Shown: positions 53,673-64,000 of the stretch, in pieces
Layout: each line of letters begins with the position of its first letter
Numbering within the stretch: the stretch's first letter is position 1
Assembly (NCBI RefSeq): GCF_001544275.1
Contig: NZ_BCQE01000018.1
Location: 1-64,000 of the forward strand
Length of the DNA: 64,000 bases
DNA from: Enterococcus gallinarum NBRC 100675
GTDB taxonomy: Bacteria > Bacillota > Bacilli > Lactobacillales > Enterococcaceae
Direction: 5' to 3'
Position numbers and translations under genes: made by a program
The notes under the pieces: model-generated
Databases searched by the model: none
The model's input: only the letters and a program-made list of their open reading frames with translations
Told to the model about the DNA's origin: nothing

Positions 53673-53915
53673 AGGTTTCTCCTTTGTGCTTGCTTTTCTC
53701 ATTTTAAAAAGGAATCGCTGAAATTGCAAGCGCTGTTTATTTCGATGATGGCTCTTCGCCAACATTTTGAACAAAAAACATCCGAAGGACAGAATCGGCT
53801 GATTGCTTTTAGGCTCTGCGGCGAAGAGCCGCTGCACCACAAGAGCAATTCCTTTTCCATCCTTCGGAAAATCATCTACACGAGAAGTCTTAAACTTCCT
53901 TAGGTGTTTTATTTA

Positions 53916-55745
53916 TCAGCTGTTTTTCTTTTTCTGTGATTTTTCCCGTTCGCTCTTGTTCAAGATTTGTTTTCTCAAACGAATGCTTTCTGGGGTTACT
54001 TCACAGTATTCATCATCGTTCAAGAATTCCAATGATTCTTCCAAAGAAAGAATGCGAGGTTTCTTGATCACAGATGTTTGGTCTTTGTTTGCTGAACGAA
54101 CGTTAGTCATTTGTTTTGCTTTCGTGATATTAACGGTTAAGTCTTTGTCACGAGAGTTTTCACCAATGATCATTCCTTCGTATACTTCGGTACCTGGTTC
54201 AACAAAAACAGTTCCCCGTTCTTCAATACTCATGATTGAGTAAGTCGTTGCTTTACCTGTATCGATAGAAACCAGTGCCCCTTGATGACGACCACCGATT
54301 TGACCTTGGATCATTGGCAAATATTGATCGAAGGTGTGGTGCATGATGCCGTAACCGCGAGTCATAGATAAGAATTCTGTCGTATAACCGATCAATCCTC
54401 GAGCAGGTGCCAAGAAAATGATCCGCACTTGTCCATTTCCTGTATTGATCATGTCTTGCATTTCTGCTTTACGCATGCCCAATGATTCGATGACTGATCC
54501 CATGTATTCTTCCGGTGTATCGATTTGAACACGTTCAAATGGTTCACATTTCACACCATCAATTTCACGTTCAATGACTTCTGGACGAGAAACTTGCAAT
54601 TCAAAACCTTCACGACGCATATTTTCGATCAAGATCGACAAATGAAGTTCTCCACGGCCAGAAACGATCCATGAGTCAGGTCCAATTGGATCAACACGCA
54701 ATGACACGTCTGTTTGCAATTGAGCCATCAAGCGCTCTTCGATTTTACGTGCTGTAACGAATTTTCCTTCACGACCAGCAAAAGGAGAATTGTTCACGAT
54801 GAATGTCATTTGCAATGTTGGTTCATCAATATGCAGCACAGGTAATGAATCTTGGTGATCAATTGGTGTCACTGTTTCACCAACGAAGATATCTTCCATT
54901 CCGGAAACCGCGATCAAATCACCGGCTTTGGCTTCTTGGATCTCTAGACGTTTCAAACCAAAGAACCCGAAAAGTTTCGTTACACGAAATTTTTTGACTT
55001 CTCCATTTAATTTCATCAATGCAACTTGGTCGCCGACTTTGATTGATCCGCGGAAGACACGGCCAATTCCGATACGTCCAACATAATCATTATAATCAAG
55101 CAATGATACTTGGAATTGCAAAGGTTCGTCACTGTTATCGATTGGTGCTGGAATGTGTTCAATGATCGTATCGAACAATGGCGCCATCGTTTTTTGCTGA
55201 TCAGCTGGATCGTCTGATGCACTAGATGTACCGTTGATTGCAGAAGCGTAAATGACTGGGAAATCTAATTGGTCGTCATCTGCCCCTAATTCAATAAATA
55301 ATTCCAACACTTCATCGACAACGTGTTCTGGACGAGCAGATGGTTTATCAATTTTGTTTACAACAACGATCGGCACTAAATGTTGTTCCAACGCTTTTTT
55401 CAATACAAAACGTGTTTGCGGCATCGTTCCTTCATACGCATCAACAACTAAGACAACACCGTCGACCATTTTCATGATTCGTTCCACTTCTCCACCGAAG
55501 TCCGCGTGTCCTGGGGTATCCATGATGTTGATTTTTGTGCCATTGTATTCAACGGCCGTATTTTTTGCTAAGATCGTGATACCACGTTCTTTCTCGATCG
55601 CATTTGAATCCATCGCCCGTTCTTGTAATTGGGTATGGCTATCTAACGTTTGGGATTGTTTCAATAATTCATCAACTAATGTAGTTTTTCCGTGGTCAAC
55701 GTGGGCAATAATAGCGACGTTGCGGATATCATTTCTAATATTCAA
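53916..55745 (-). CDS. typA: GTP-binding protein TypA/BipA
   Basis: The 609-aa protein has the translational GTPase domain (AHVDHGKTTLVD, DTPGHADFGGEVE, NKIDKPSARPE) and the C-terminal BipA-specific domain. Length and motifs match TypA/BipA, which acts in ribosome assembly and stress or cold growth. It is a typical core gene. Confidence 0.95.
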   Translation of the reverse strand: MNIRNDIRNVAIIAHVDHGKTTLVDELLKQSQTLDSHTQLQERAMDSNAIEKERGITILAKNTAVEYNGTKINIMDTPGHADFGGEVERIMKMVDGVVLVVDAYEGTMPQTRFVLKKALEQHLVPIVVVNKIDKPSARPEHVVDEVLELFIELGADDDQLDFPVIYASAINGTSSASDDPADQQKTMAPLFDTIIEHIPAPIDNSDEPLQFQVSLLDYNDYVGRIGIGRVFRGSIKVGDQVALMKLNGEVKKFRVTKLFGFFGLKRLEIQEAKAGDLIAVSGMEDIFVGETVTPIDHQDSLPVLHIDEPTLQMTFIVNNSPFAGREGKFVTARKIEERLMAQLQTDVSLRVDPIGPDSWIVSGRGELHLSILIENMRREGFELQVSRPEVIEREIDGVKCEPFERVQIDTPEEYMGSVIESLGMRKAEMQDMINTGNGQVRIIFLAPARGLIGYTTEFLSMTRGYGIMHHTFDQYLPMIQGQIGGRHQGALVSIDTGKATTYSIMSIEERGTVFVEPGTEVYEGMIIGENSRDKDLTVNITKAKQMTNVRSANKDQTSVIKKPRILSLEESLEFLNDDEYCEVTPESIRLRKQILNKSEREKSQKKKNS

Positions 55746-55840
55746 TTTATAAACTCCTTTTTTGGTGACATTGCACTCGACAAGCCATTATACCAGAATT
55801 TCTTTCTGAAATATAGTGCAAAGTTTTCATTTTTACAGAA

Positions 55841-55868
55841 AAAAACAGATACCCGTAGATATCTGCTC
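55841..55868 (-). terminator. terminator of suhB
   Basis: CAGATA..TATCTG is followed by TTTTTTT on the minus strand, just after the suhB stop. Confidence 0.75.
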
Positions 55869-55873
55869 GTCAT

Positions 55874-56641
55874 TTATTGATTTGCGATCGTCAATAATTC
55901 TTGAAATGCTGTTGGTGTGCCACCAATAAACAATTCCCGACCATCTAGAGCAAGTTCCTCTCCGGTGATATTCGCCATCTTCAAACCTAATGTTTCCATT
56001 AAGATACCGCCAGGGGCATAGTCCCATGGCGCTAGGTTGGAAATATAGCCTGCGCGCTGACCTAAGACCAGCGCAATCAATTCGATGCCCGCACAACCGG
56101 TCATCCGTACACCTAGTGCCCGTTCACTCATTTCGACTTCATGATGACGATTATGCATCAACATGGGCGCATTTAATCCGATCAATCCTTCCTCTAAAGC
56201 GATATCTTTCGGCGGATCGATTTTTTTTCCGTTGCAAAAGACCCCAATTTCCGGACCACCCCAAAGAAATTCATTTTTCATGACATTATAAACAAAGCCA
56301 AAACGTCCTTGGCCTTCTTCATATACAGCAATCATGATACAGAAATTCTCTTTTTCCAACACGAAATTCATGGTTCCGTCAATAGGATCAATGATAAATA
56401 CTCGTCCACTAAAATCTGAAAGTCGATCTAAACCATTTTCTTCCCCTAGAATGTTTGCTTCTGGGTCAAAGGCTTGAATCTTCTCAATTAGAAAATCCTG
56501 CGTCGCCTTATCCAGTTCAGTCACCAAATCTTTCCGACCTGATTTTGTTTCAACGATCAGAGACTCTTTATTTAGGTTTTCTTTGATTTTTTCCCCTGCT
56601 GCAATCATCCAGCTATGGATTTCACTTACGATTTCTTGCAT
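55874..56641 (-). CDS. suhB: inositol-monophosphatase family protein SuhB
   Basis: The 255-aa protein has the metal-binding motifs GEENGLDR and IDPIDGTMNFV (DPxDxT) and ends with the conserved region CAGIELIALVLGQRAGYI...PWDYAPGGILM. It dephosphorylates inositol-type or related sugar phosphates. It is downstream of the UPF0223 gene (9 nt) and should be co-transcribed with it. Confidence 0.88.
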   Translation of the reverse strand: MQEIVSEIHSWMIAAGEKIKENLNKESLIVETKSGRKDLVTELDKATQDFLIEKIQAFDPEANILGEENGLDRLSDFSGRVFIIDPIDGTMNFVLEKENFCIMIAVYEEGQGRFGFVYNVMKNEFLWGGPEIGVFCNGKKIDPPKDIALEEGLIGLNAPMLMHNRHHEVEMSERALGVRMTGCAGIELIALVLGQRAGYISNLAPWDYAPGGILMETLGLKMANITGEELALDGRELFIGGTPTAFQELLTIANQ

Positions 56642-56650
56642 GGTTGATTT

Positions 56651-56932
56651 CTACTCCTTCATTTTCAGTTTACCGCTTGTCGTCTTGGCCGCTTGAACCG
56701 TTCGATACAATGAGTATCCGCTCAAGTCTTCGAAATCTCTGCCTAAACGGCGCTCTTCCCCAATACCTGGCACAACTTTCTTAAACTGCTGATAAGCTTC
56801 TAAAAACTCCGCTGCCGGGATCCCTTTCTCGTAGGCTTGTTCTAAGCGATCCCATAGATTCATTACAATAACCATTTCATCTGTTGACCAGTCCAGATCT
56901 AGAGGATATTGATAATCACGCATTTTAATCAC
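56651..56932 (-). CDS. UPF0223 family protein
   Basis: The 93-aa protein starts YQYPLDLDWSTDEMVIVMNL and has GIPAAEFLEAYQQFKKVVPG, the UPF0223 pattern (YktA of Bacillus). The function is unknown in general. Gene order UPF0223-suhB-typA is common in Firmicutes. Confidence 0.85.
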   Translation of the reverse strand: MIKMRDYQYPLDLDWSTDEMVIVMNLWDRLEQAYEKGIPAAEFLEAYQQFKKVVPGIGEERRLGRDFEDLSGYSLYRTVQAAKTTSGKLKMKE

Positions 56933-57163
56933 CCCTATTCGTCCTATTCAGTGTACCATAAAAATACAAATTGGTCAGAGACTCTGTCGCAAAATAAAAG
57001 AGGACACCTCTCAATGAGAGATGCACCCCCTATTTAAAAAAATGAACGAATGTTTTGAAGAAGACCCCATGATGCCTAGGCTATATCGCCTTTTACAGAC
57101 TTAATCGAGCTTAGTCCTAGCTCTAACTAAAATACGAGATACCTTAACTCATTCCACGTTGGT

Positions 57164-57646
57164 TCATTTAGATAGTTGTGCTAGAACTTCAGTAAAGTCT
57201 TTAACATAATAGCGTAGGTTTTTTCTTCCCTTAATAAGGATCGTATGTCCCTCGTTTTCCAAAGCGCTTTTTTGTTTCTCGATTCCGCCTGGATACTTAG
57301 GGTTTAACTCCCCATTCGCTTTTAATGTCCGCCAGAAAGGAATTTTATCTGTTTTTCTTTGTTCACTAGCCCATGCTGCGATGGAGACAAAAATACCCGC
57401 GGTGATCGGATCTGTGAAATCGGCGCCATACCTTTCTGCCAGATACTCGCGAATCTTACTAATCGTCATCACTTGGCCTAATGGGATACGCCCCATGATT
57501 TGATTGTAATCCACTGGAGGAGCCAAAAGCATTCTCTTTCCCCCATATTTCTCAATACTCTTTTCATCTGTGATTTGCTTGATTTTCGGCATTCCTTTCG
57601 TCTCATGGAGCATCTTATTGAAATCTTTCTTTTTTTCATCGACCAT
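57164..57646 (-). CDS. MGMT-like/ATL DNA-binding protein
   Basis: The 160-aa protein has the methylguanine-methyltransferase C-terminal fold: GRIPLGQVMTISKIREYLAE, IPFWRTLKANGELNPKYPGG, and a K-rich end. No PCHR-type active-site Cys is present, so it fits alkyltransferase-like proteins that flag damaged bases and do not repair them. It is followed to the right by a pseudogene. Confidence 0.75.
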   Translation of the reverse strand: MVDEKKKDFNKMLHETKGMPKIKQITDEKSIEKYGGKRMLLAPPVDYNQIMGRIPLGQVMTISKIREYLAERYGADFTDPITAGIFVSIAAWASEQRKTDKIPFWRTLKANGELNPKYPGGIEKQKSALENEGHTILIKGRKNLRYYVKDFTEVLAQLSK

Positions 57647-57710
57647 ACTAGTCCCTCCTTTACTTTCAAAGTACCGCCTTCTAAATCAAACTGCAATGAG
57701 AAGCTTCAAA

Positions 57711-58620
57711 TTATTTTGAAAAAGCATGCAAAAATAAAAAATTCTTGATGATCTGAACGGATTTCCACCAATTCACGCTGATATAAAACTTTGTATATTC
57801 TGTGCCCCATTGCCATGGAATAGGTAAAGAACCATCTTCTAGCTGGTTCTCTGAGATTTTAGCGGCTTCTTGCTGACAAAGTTCTTTATCAAAAATGGTG
57901 AGCAGTTGTTCTTTCGAGAAAAAAAGTCCGATGGTTTGCTGGTGTAAGAAGTAAACCATTCTTCTGGGGCTTTCGAGACGGTTTGACGAATTTGTTGGCA
58001 CAACACTTCTTGAAAATTTATGTTCTCCAAAAGAGGTTGATCATGTGTTTTTTTACAATAGTTTAGCATTTCCAAATAAACGACTAACGTATGCCTATCA
58101 TCGTTGTCTCATTGAGAAAGCTATCAATGGCGGTTTGAAGGATTCCCTCCGCTTGTTGAGATAAACCAGTATCTTCCACGCGGATGATCATACCAGCAAA
58201 ACTCACGGTGGGATTATTAGCCGGCACACCTACAGGACTCTCCCACCAGATGGCATGGGGGTAAAAGCAGTCGAAGGTACTTGGTTCCACCACCTCTCTT
58301 TAGAAAAAATCTTTCCCACTGGACAAGTACCTCAAGATCCCCTGTATTATAGGATTTTTAGCATCAAGGCAATTGATCTCTCGTAAAATACTGCAGGCAG
58401 CTCACGTCGCAATCGGGGTGCTGTTGGGTTTCCAATTGTCTGGCTCTAAGCCGTGACTAAAGCCGCCATCCTCGTTTTGATAGACCTCTAACATCTGTAA
58501 AACATTCTCCCGGCTACCGTCTTCAAAATGAATCTGTCAGCGTGCAAATTCCAATGGACGTGCATTTTGATAAATAGATTGTCTAGCTTTTTCAAAAGGT
58601 TCCCTATTTTCACGCTCCTA
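57711..58620 (-). pseudogene. prenyltransferase-repeat protein, decayed
   Basis: Pieces in several frames read as one gene of this family: [81 protein letters not shown], and a tail with NQLEDGSLPIPWQWG. There are two in-frame TGAs, a break near 58090 and further shifts. The intact paralogue is at 46444-47268, though the two are clearly different in sequence. Confidence 0.7.
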
Positions 58621-58881
58621 TTCAATCTTGTTCAGATCTGTTCAGACTTGCTAAGACTTATTGGTTACTTTGATTATGACCTAATTTATTATTCGTTACA
58701 ACGCTGACACTGCTAGAACTATCCCTTCATTGATCTTCTATTTTCTTTAACGACTGCTTTTTTACTCTTGCGGCTACACTTTACAGATAAATGCTAGTCG
58801 TCTTTCTTGAAAAGCATTCTTTTGGTGTTTCCTTTTCCTTGATGTTACAGTAAGAATAGCAAGAATAAAGGAGGATTTCAT

Positions 58882-59406
58882 TTGCGCTTAGAAAATAAAA
58901 AAATCATCGCGTTAGTCGACAATGATTTCGAGGATTTAGAGCTTTGGTACCCTGTTCACCGTTTGCGAGAAGAAGGCGCTCAAGTGGATTTAGTTGGCGA
59001 AGAAGCCCATAAAAGCTATAAAGGAAAATACGGAGTTCCTGCAGAATCCGCGTTTGCTTTTGACGACATCCATGTGGCTGATTATGATGCCATCTTAGTC
59101 CCTGGCGGTTGGGCACCGGATAAACTGCGCCGATTCCCACAAGTCATTTCTTTTGTTCAAGCAATGGACAAAGAAGAAAAAGTCATTGGTCAAATATGTC
59201 ATGCCGGCTGGGTCTTGATTTCCGCGAATATATTGCAAGGAAGAAAAGTGACTAGCACCCCTGGCATAAAAGACGATATGACAAACGCCGGAGCTACTTG
59301 GGTGGATACACCAGTTATCACCGACGGTCACATCGTTTCTAGCCGTAGACCACCTGACCTGCCCGATTATATGCGGGAATTCATCGCTGTTTTAGAAAAG
59401 AAATAA
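58882..59406 (+). CDS. DJ-1/PfpI-family protein
   Basis: The start is TTG 58882 with AGGAGG 7 nt before it. The 174-aa product has the catalytic motif IGQICHAGWVLISA (Cys in the nucleophile elbow), YDAILVPGGWAPDKLRR and TSTPGIKDDMTNAGATWVD. It resembles YhbO/PfpI-type proteins that act as deglycases or proteases. It has its own terminator (59429-59472). Confidence 0.88.
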   Translation: MRLENKKIIALVDNDFEDLELWYPVHRLREEGAQVDLVGEEAHKSYKGKYGVPAESAFAFDDIHVADYDAILVPGGWAPDKLRRFPQVISFVQAMDKEEKVIGQICHAGWVLISANILQGRKVTSTPGIKDDMTNAGATWVDTPVITDGHIVSSRRPPDLPDYMREFIAVLEKK

Positions 59407-59428
59407 CCCGGCTAGGCTGATTCACTTT

Positions 59429-59472
59429 AACGAAAAAGAGTGGCGATGATTGTTCGCCACTCTTTTTCGTTA
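59429..59472. terminator. bidirectional terminator
   Basis: AACGAAAAAGAGTGGCGA forms a perfect stem with TCGCCACTCTTTTTCGTT. It lies between the convergent PfpI-type and MFS genes. Confidence 0.9.
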
Positions 59473-59517
59473 TCATTTTTGAACATTGCTCTAGCTATTT
59501 TTGTCATTCCTTGTCTG

Positions 59518-60711
59518 CTATTCGGAAAGATCGGAAACAACAGAGGCCTTTGGCAGCTTACGGATCCCCCATAGCGTCAATAACGCTCCAATCAAAGCAA
59601 AGCACGTGCCGCACAATAACATCTGCCAGACACCGAAGTTCTGTAAAAGGCTGCCGCCTAAGATATTCCCCAGCACACCGCCTAATGTCGTCGCAATAAT
59701 GATCAGCGTTTGTCCAAATACCCGATCTTCATCTGCCAATACGTGATTGAAGAGATAAGCAGACGCTGGGATAAATAAAGCAAAACTAAAGCCCTGCAAT
59801 AGGTGTGTCATTTCCATCATAACAATCGTGCTGGTAAGCAACATCATTACTCCTCTGACTGCAAATGCGATACTAGAAAACAAAAGCCAAAGCTTGCTGG
59901 ACTTTCTTTTGACCAAACGTTCGAAGAATATCATTCCTGGCAACTCGCATAATGCAGCAATCATTAATGAAATTCCTACTTCTTTGCTGCCGCCTCCGAT
60001 CGAAGCAAAAATCTGTGCCAAGAAGCTATTGATCATTGTGTGAAAGCTGAACAGAAAGCTGAATCCTATGAATAACAAAAGTAAAAAAGGATATTTTTTT
60101 CCTAACCCACCCGAATGCTTCTCTTCTATCTTCAACGGCAGAACCCTTGTTTTCACTGTGGGCAGCAAAAGTAAGAGGACAAAAAACAGTCCTGCTTCTA
60201 CTAATGCCATTATTGGGAGAAGCGCAGCCGAATAGCTCGCCAACAACTGCCCTAATAAGAAAGAGGTTGCGGCATATCCTAGTGAACCGCCTGCTCTCGA
60301 AAAACCAAAATTAATCCCATAGCCGGTGTTCACATACTCAAATGCAAGAGCATTGATAAATGACTGCATGGAAACTAGCACGATTGCACCAATGATAAAA
60401 CTGATAATCGTCAGTGCTGGCAGTAATAACCCTACTAGAAGAGCGATAATCAGGCTCAGTGTCATCCCTTTTAGGACAGCAATCAAGGGAATCCTTTTTC
60501 TTTTAATGATCACTTGACTGATGAAAGGCTGAAGCGCGGCTGAAAAAATATTGATAAGTGCTAAGATCCCACCGATTTTTGCTGGATCGATCTTAAAATA
60601 AATCAGAAATAATGTGGCAAATCCATAAATTGAACAAAACATCATCCAATAAAGAAATTGCAGACTTGTATAATAGAGACGAATCGTTTTCCCACCCAAT
60701 TGTTTACGCAT
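59518..60711 (-). CDS. MFS transporter (LacY/nucleoside-sugar symporter-like)
   Basis: The start is placed at MRKQLGGKTIRLYY (60711), since the longer frame has a weak context. The 397-aa product has about 12 membrane segments in two halves. It begins YYTSLQFLYWMMFCSIYGFA, typical of the MFS_1-like group with LacY-type and nucleoside symporters. The substrate is not known. Confidence 0.75.
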   Translation of the reverse strand: MRKQLGGKTIRLYYTSLQFLYWMMFCSIYGFATLFLIYFKIDPAKIGGILALINIFSAALQPFISQVIIKRKRIPLIAVLKGMTLSLIIALLVGLLLPALTIISFIIGAIVLVSMQSFINALAFEYVNTGYGINFGFSRAGGSLGYAATSFLLGQLLASYSAALLPIMALVEAGLFFVLLLLLPTVKTRVLPLKIEEKHSGGLGKKYPFLLLLFIGFSFLFSFHTMINSFLAQIFASIGGGSKEVGISLMIAALCELPGMIFFERLVKRKSSKLWLLFSSIAFAVRGVMMLLTSTIVMMEMTHLLQGFSFALFIPASAYLFNHVLADEDRVFGQTLIIIATTLGGVLGNILGGSLLQNFGVWQMLLCGTCFALIGALLTLWGIRKLPKASVVSDLSE

Positions 60712-60835
60712 ACAATCCCCGCCTTCATCCGTTTTAGATAGCAACTTAATATAGCATAATTCAGACAGATTTGCTACAGCAATCAAGTAGGCAATCGCCA
60801 GTATTTTATGCCATTCACTGATACTTGATCCCATA

Positions 60836-60869
60836 AAAAAACTCGCTCATCGAAAGGATGAACGAGTCT
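60836..60869 (-). terminator. terminator of the pdh operon
   Basis: ACTCG(C)TCATC/GGATGA(A)CGAGT is followed by TTTTTTT on the minus strand just after the pdhD stop. Confidence 0.85.
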
Positions 60870-60876
60870 TCTATCA

Positions 60877-62283
60877 TTAAATATGGATTGGTAAGCCTAA
60901 TGCCAACTCAGCAGCATCCATGGTGATCTCACCTAAAGATGGATGTGGGTGGATCGTTAACGCGATATCTTCTGCGTTCATACCTGATTCGATTGCAAGA
61001 GCCAATTCTGAAACCATGTCACTTGCACCTAAACCAGCGATTTGCGCACCGATGATCACATTGTCTTCTACTGTTGTTACTAAGCGGATAAATCCTTCTG
61101 TTTTACCAAGAGACAATGCACGACCATTTCCAGAGAATGGGAATTTGTAAGCTTTCGCTTCAATTCCAGCATCTTTTGCATCTTTGATCGTCATACCGAC
61201 AGAAGCTAATTCTGGATCAGTAAAGGCAACCGCTGGCATTGCTTTATAATCAACAGCAACTTTTTTACCAGAAATGGCTTCAGCAGCAATTTTTGCTTCA
61301 TAACTTGCTTTATGAGCAAGTGCTGCACCAGGTACGATATCTCCGATTGCAAAGATGTTTGATACGTTCGTACGGCCTTGTTTGTCAACTGTGATCAATC
61401 CACGTTCGCCAACTTCAACACCGGCTTGCTCTAAGCCCATGTCATCTGTATTCGGACGTCGACCAACTGTAACCATCACATAGTCAGCTGTCACTGATTC
61501 TTCTTTGCCATCAACAGCGTATTTAACCGTTACACTATCGCCATTATCAACAGCTTCTTTAGCCATTGCATTAGTAACGATCGTTACGCCTTTTTTAGCG
61601 AAGTCTTCTTCAACTAATTTAACCATATCTTTTTCATAAGTTGGCAAAATTTGAGGAGAACCTTCAAGAATCGTTACTTCTGCTCCAAGGTTTGCATAAG
61701 CAGCACCAAGTTCAGAACCGATGACACCGCCACCGATAACAACGAATTTTTTAGGCACTTCTTTCAATGCCAATCCGCCAGTAGAATCAAGCACACGTCC
61801 ACCGAATTTGAAACCAGGGATTTCAATTGGGCGAGAACCTGTCGCGATGATTGCATTGTTGAAAGAATAAGTTTGAGCTGAATCAGGATGAATCACACGT
61901 AATGTGTGATCATCAACAAAGAAAGCTTCCCCTTCAATTGTTTCAACTTTGTGTTTTTTCAATAGGAAGCCAACACCTGAAGTCAATGTTTTCACAACTT
62001 TGTTGTCTTTCCATTCTTGTGTTTTAGCAAAATCAAGTGATACGTTTTCGCTTGTTACACCAAACATTGTCGAATCTAGTGATTCTTGGTAATGATGTCC
62101 TGCTGCAATCAATGCTTTTGAAGGGATACAACCAACGTTCAAACAAACACCGCCAATGTATTCTCTTTCAATGATCGCAACTTTTTGTCCCATTTCCGCT
62201 GCGCGGATGGCAGCTACATAGCCGCCAGGTCCCGCACCGATTACAACTGTATCTAATTCAACAGCAAAATCTCCAACTACCAT
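60877..62283 (-). CDS. pdhD: dihydrolipoyl dehydrogenase (E3)
   Basis: The 468-aa protein has the FAD motif [15 protein letters not shown], the redox disulphide [16 protein letters not shown]-binding [13 protein letters not shown] and the C-terminal catalytic His region ([11 protein letters not shown]). It reoxidises the lipoamide of E2. It starts 7 nt after the pdhC stop, in the operon pdhABCD. Confidence 0.96.
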   Translation of the reverse strand: MVVGDFAVELDTVVIGAGPGGYVAAIRAAEMGQKVAIIEREYIGGVCLNVGCIPSKALIAAGHHYQESLDSTMFGVTSENVSLDFAKTQEWKDNKVVKTLTSGVGFLLKKHKVETIEGEAFFVDDHTLRVIHPDSAQTYSFNNAIIATGSRPIEIPGFKFGGRVLDSTGGLALKEVPKKFVVIGGGVIGSELGAAYANLGAEVTILEGSPQILPTYEKDMVKLVEEDFAKKGVTIVTNAMAKEAVDNGDSVTVKYAVDGKEESVTADYVMVTVGRRPNTDDMGLEQAGVEVGERGLITVDKQGRTNVSNIFAIGDIVPGAALAHKASYEAKIAAEAISGKKVAVDYKAMPAVAFTDPELASVGMTIKDAKDAGIEAKAYKFPFSGNGRALSLGKTEGFIRLVTTVEDNVIIGAQIAGLGASDMVSELALAIESGMNAEDIALTIHPHPSLGEITMDAAELALGLPIHI

Positions 62284-62290
62284 TTGTTAA

Positions 62291-63931
62291 TCATCCTTCC
62301 ATCATTAATAGCTCTGGATCAGCTAATAGACGTTTGATATTATTCATTGCTTGTTGCGCTGTTGCACCATCAACGATTCGGTGGTCAAAGCTCAATGAAA
62401 GTTTCATTACGCGGCCGACAACGATTTCGCCCTCAGCATTGACGATTGGTTGTTGCGCGATTGTACCAACACCCAAGATAGCTACTTCAGGGTAGTTGAT
62501 TACTGGTGTGAACCAGCCACCGCCTACAGAACCAATGTTACTGATAGTGATCGTTCCGTTGCGCATGTCATCTGCAGAAAGTTTGCCGTCATGAGCAAGT
62601 TTAGCTTTTTCGTTGATTTCATCAGCGATAGCAAACATTCCTTTGCGGTCTGCATCTTTGACATTTGGTACATATAACCCATGATCCGTATCCGTAGCAA
62701 TACCGATATTGTAGTAGTTTTTGTACACAATTTCTTGTTTTGCATCATCGATTGAAGCATTCAAGATAGGGAATTTTTTGACTGTAGCAGTCAATGCTTT
62801 TACAACATATGGCAAGAAAGTAAGTTTTGTGCCATTGGCAGCAGCAACTTCTTTAAATTTCTTGCGATTATCCCAAAGATTTGTTACTTCTACTTCATCA
62901 TGCAATGTTACATGAGGTGCTGTATGTTTGCTGTTGACCATTGCTTTCGCAATTGCTTTACGTGTCGGAGTTAATGCTACACGTTCTTCTAAATCACCCA
63001 AGTTAGACTTGAAGGCTTTAGCTGGTGCTGCTGGTTTGCTTTCAGCTGCTGGTGCTTGCGCTTCTTCTTTTGCTGGAGCTGCTGCTTCTGCAGTTGCTGA
63101 AGCTCCGCCACCAGATAGGAAGTTCTCAATGTCTTCTTTTGTCACGCGGCCACCTTTGCCAGTTGCAGTTACTTGTGTGATGTCGACATCTTTTTCACGA
63201 GCAAATTGACGGACAGAAGGCATTGCTAATACACGTTTGTTTGGATCAGCAGCTTCAACGACACTTGCTGAGCCAGAAGTTTCAACTTTTTCTGGCGCTG
63301 CAGTTGGCGCTGCAGAACTAGCAGCTGGTGCACTGTTGTGTCCTGGAGCATCGATTTCTACTAATACATCACCAACATTAGCAACTGTTCCTTCTGATAC
63401 AAGGATATTTTTTACAGTACCTGTGACTGGAGATGGGATTTCTTCAACTGATTTGTCGTTTTGAACTTCCAATAAAGTATCATCTTCATTGATGGTGTCG
63501 CCAGCTTTAACGAACCATTTTACGATTTCGCCTTCTGCAATTCCTTCACCGATATCTGGTAATTTGAATTGGAATACGCCTTCGCCTTCTGAAGAACCAG
63601 CAGATGCAGCTTCCGTTGTTGGAACAGCAGCTGGTTGTGCAGGAGTTTGGGCTTGCGCTGCCACACCTGCATCTCCTTCATTGTCTTCATGGCCAGGTGC
63701 ATCGATTTCTACTAATACATCACCAACATTGGCAACTGTTCCTTCTGATACAAGGATATTTTTTACAGTACCTGTGACTGGAGATGGGATTTCTTCAACT
63801 GATTTGTCATTTTGAACTTCCAATAAAGTGTCATCTTCATTGATGGTATCGCCGGGTTTAACGAACCATTTTACGATTTCGCCTTCTGCGATCCCTTCAC
63901 CGATATCCGGTAATTTAAATTGAAATGCCAT
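62291..63931 (-). CDS. pdhC: dihydrolipoamide acetyltransferase (E2) with two lipoyl domains
   Basis: The 546-aa protein has two lipoyl domains (about 1-80 and 118-197) with lipoylated Lys in QNDKSVEEI. The two are almost identical, in DNA as well. Ala/Pro/Glu-rich linkers, the E3/E1-binding domain ([16 protein letters not shown], about 235-270) and the catalytic domain follow, with DHRIVDGA near the C-terminus. It is the core of the pyruvate dehydrogenase complex. Confidence 0.96.
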   Translation of the reverse strand: MAFQFKLPDIGEGIAEGEIVKWFVKPGDTINEDDTLLEVQNDKSVEEIPSPVTGTVKNILVSEGTVANVGDVLVEIDAPGHEDNEGDAGVAAQAQTPAQPAAVPTTEAASAGSSEGEGVFQFKLPDIGEGIAEGEIVKWFVKAGDTINEDDTLLEVQNDKSVEEIPSPVTGTVKNILVSEGTVANVGDVLVEIDAPGHNSAPAASSAAPTAAPEKVETSGSASVVEAADPNKRVLAMPSVRQFAREKDVDITQVTATGKGGRVTKEDIENFLSGGGASATAEAAAPAKEEAQAPAAESKPAAPAKAFKSNLGDLEERVALTPTRKAIAKAMVNSKHTAPHVTLHDEVEVTNLWDNRKKFKEVAAANGTKLTFLPYVVKALTATVKKFPILNASIDDAKQEIVYKNYYNIGIATDTDHGLYVPNVKDADRKGMFAIADEINEKAKLAHDGKLSADDMRNGTITISNIGSVGGGWFTPVINYPEVAILGVGTIAQQPIVNAEGEIVVGRVMKLSLSFDHRIVDGATAQQAMNNIKRLLADPELLMMEG

Positions 63932-63956
63932 TTTCTATTCTTCCCTTCTTCAACTA

Positions 63957-64000
63957 TTAAAAGTTCACGATTTCTTTCACTTTGTCTTCGATATCTTTAG
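63957..64000 (-). CDS. pdhB: pyruvate dehydrogenase E1 beta, C-terminal end (partial)
   Basis: The last codons read KDIEDKVKEIVNF and stop. They lie 25 nt upstream of pdhC, in line with the pdhABCD order. The rest of the gene is outside the window. Confidence 0.8.
   Translation of the reverse strand, partial: KDIEDKVKEIVNF

Overview
The window looks like low-GC Gram-positive chromosome, most likely Enterococcus (E. faecium group by overall gene style; species is an inference). The right edge carries pdhB(end)-pdhC-pdhD, typA, suhB, a UPF0223 gene and rlmD-like housekeeping genes. The left 34.6 kb is one long accessory block of conjugative-element or plasmid type. Almost all genes lie on the minus strand, so they read from right to left. 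No rRNA, tRNA, CRISPR array or intact insertion sequence was seen.

Region 1 (about 1-34.6 kb) is a conjugative element whose left end and any integrase lie outside the window. In transcription order it holds: an AEP-primase/PriCT-type Rep (33.1-34.6 kb); a 0.5 kb non-coding stretch bounded by long inverted repeats, a candidate oriV; a small Hfq/LSm-like protein; three surface proteins (a LysM protein, a 1421-aa thioester/VaFE LPXTG adhesin with an unusual leader, and a Pro/Thr-rich LPXTG protein); a topoisomerase III; two relaxosome-type small proteins; an oriT with a TAAGTGCGCA nic core; a MOBQ relaxase; and then a pSK41/pGO1 (trs)-like type IV secretion operon. That operon has VirB2/VirB3-like proteins, a frameshifted TrsD-like gene, VirB4, an EssB-like bitopic protein, an SLT+CHAP hydrolase, a coupling protein split over two ORFs, VirB6-like and VirB8/TcpC-like proteins. 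Several small genes in this block are broken, so transfer competence is uncertain.

The distal end of the element (1-6.0 kb) is the most unusual part: a polymorphic-toxin locus. A secreted 1015-aa protein with five LysM domains ends in a PD-(D/E)XK-like toxin domain. It is followed 3 nt later by its immunity gene, then by a graveyard of toxin C-terminal fragments and intact or decayed immunity genes. A final orphan cassette at the left edge repeats part of the main toxin coding sequence but lacks a start codon and all LysM domains. A 67-bp repeat marks the 3' end of two of the cassettes.

Region 2 (about 34.8-64 kb) is chromosome-like. It has an Fnr-family regulator with a metal-binding chaperone and a P1B ATPase, with FNR-type boxes. 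Next is a vitamin B12 module: a DUF4430 lipoprotein, B12-dependent ribonucleotide reductase NrdJ with tandem NrdR boxes, and a CbrT-like ECF S component. Then come small acetyltransferases and stress genes, a serine-hydrolase pseudogene, a MarR-flavodoxin pair, McrBC type IV restriction, rlmD-like rRNA methyltransferase, typA, suhB, a prenyltransferase-repeat pseudogene, a PfpI-family protein, an MFS transporter and the pyruvate dehydrogenase E2/E3 genes.
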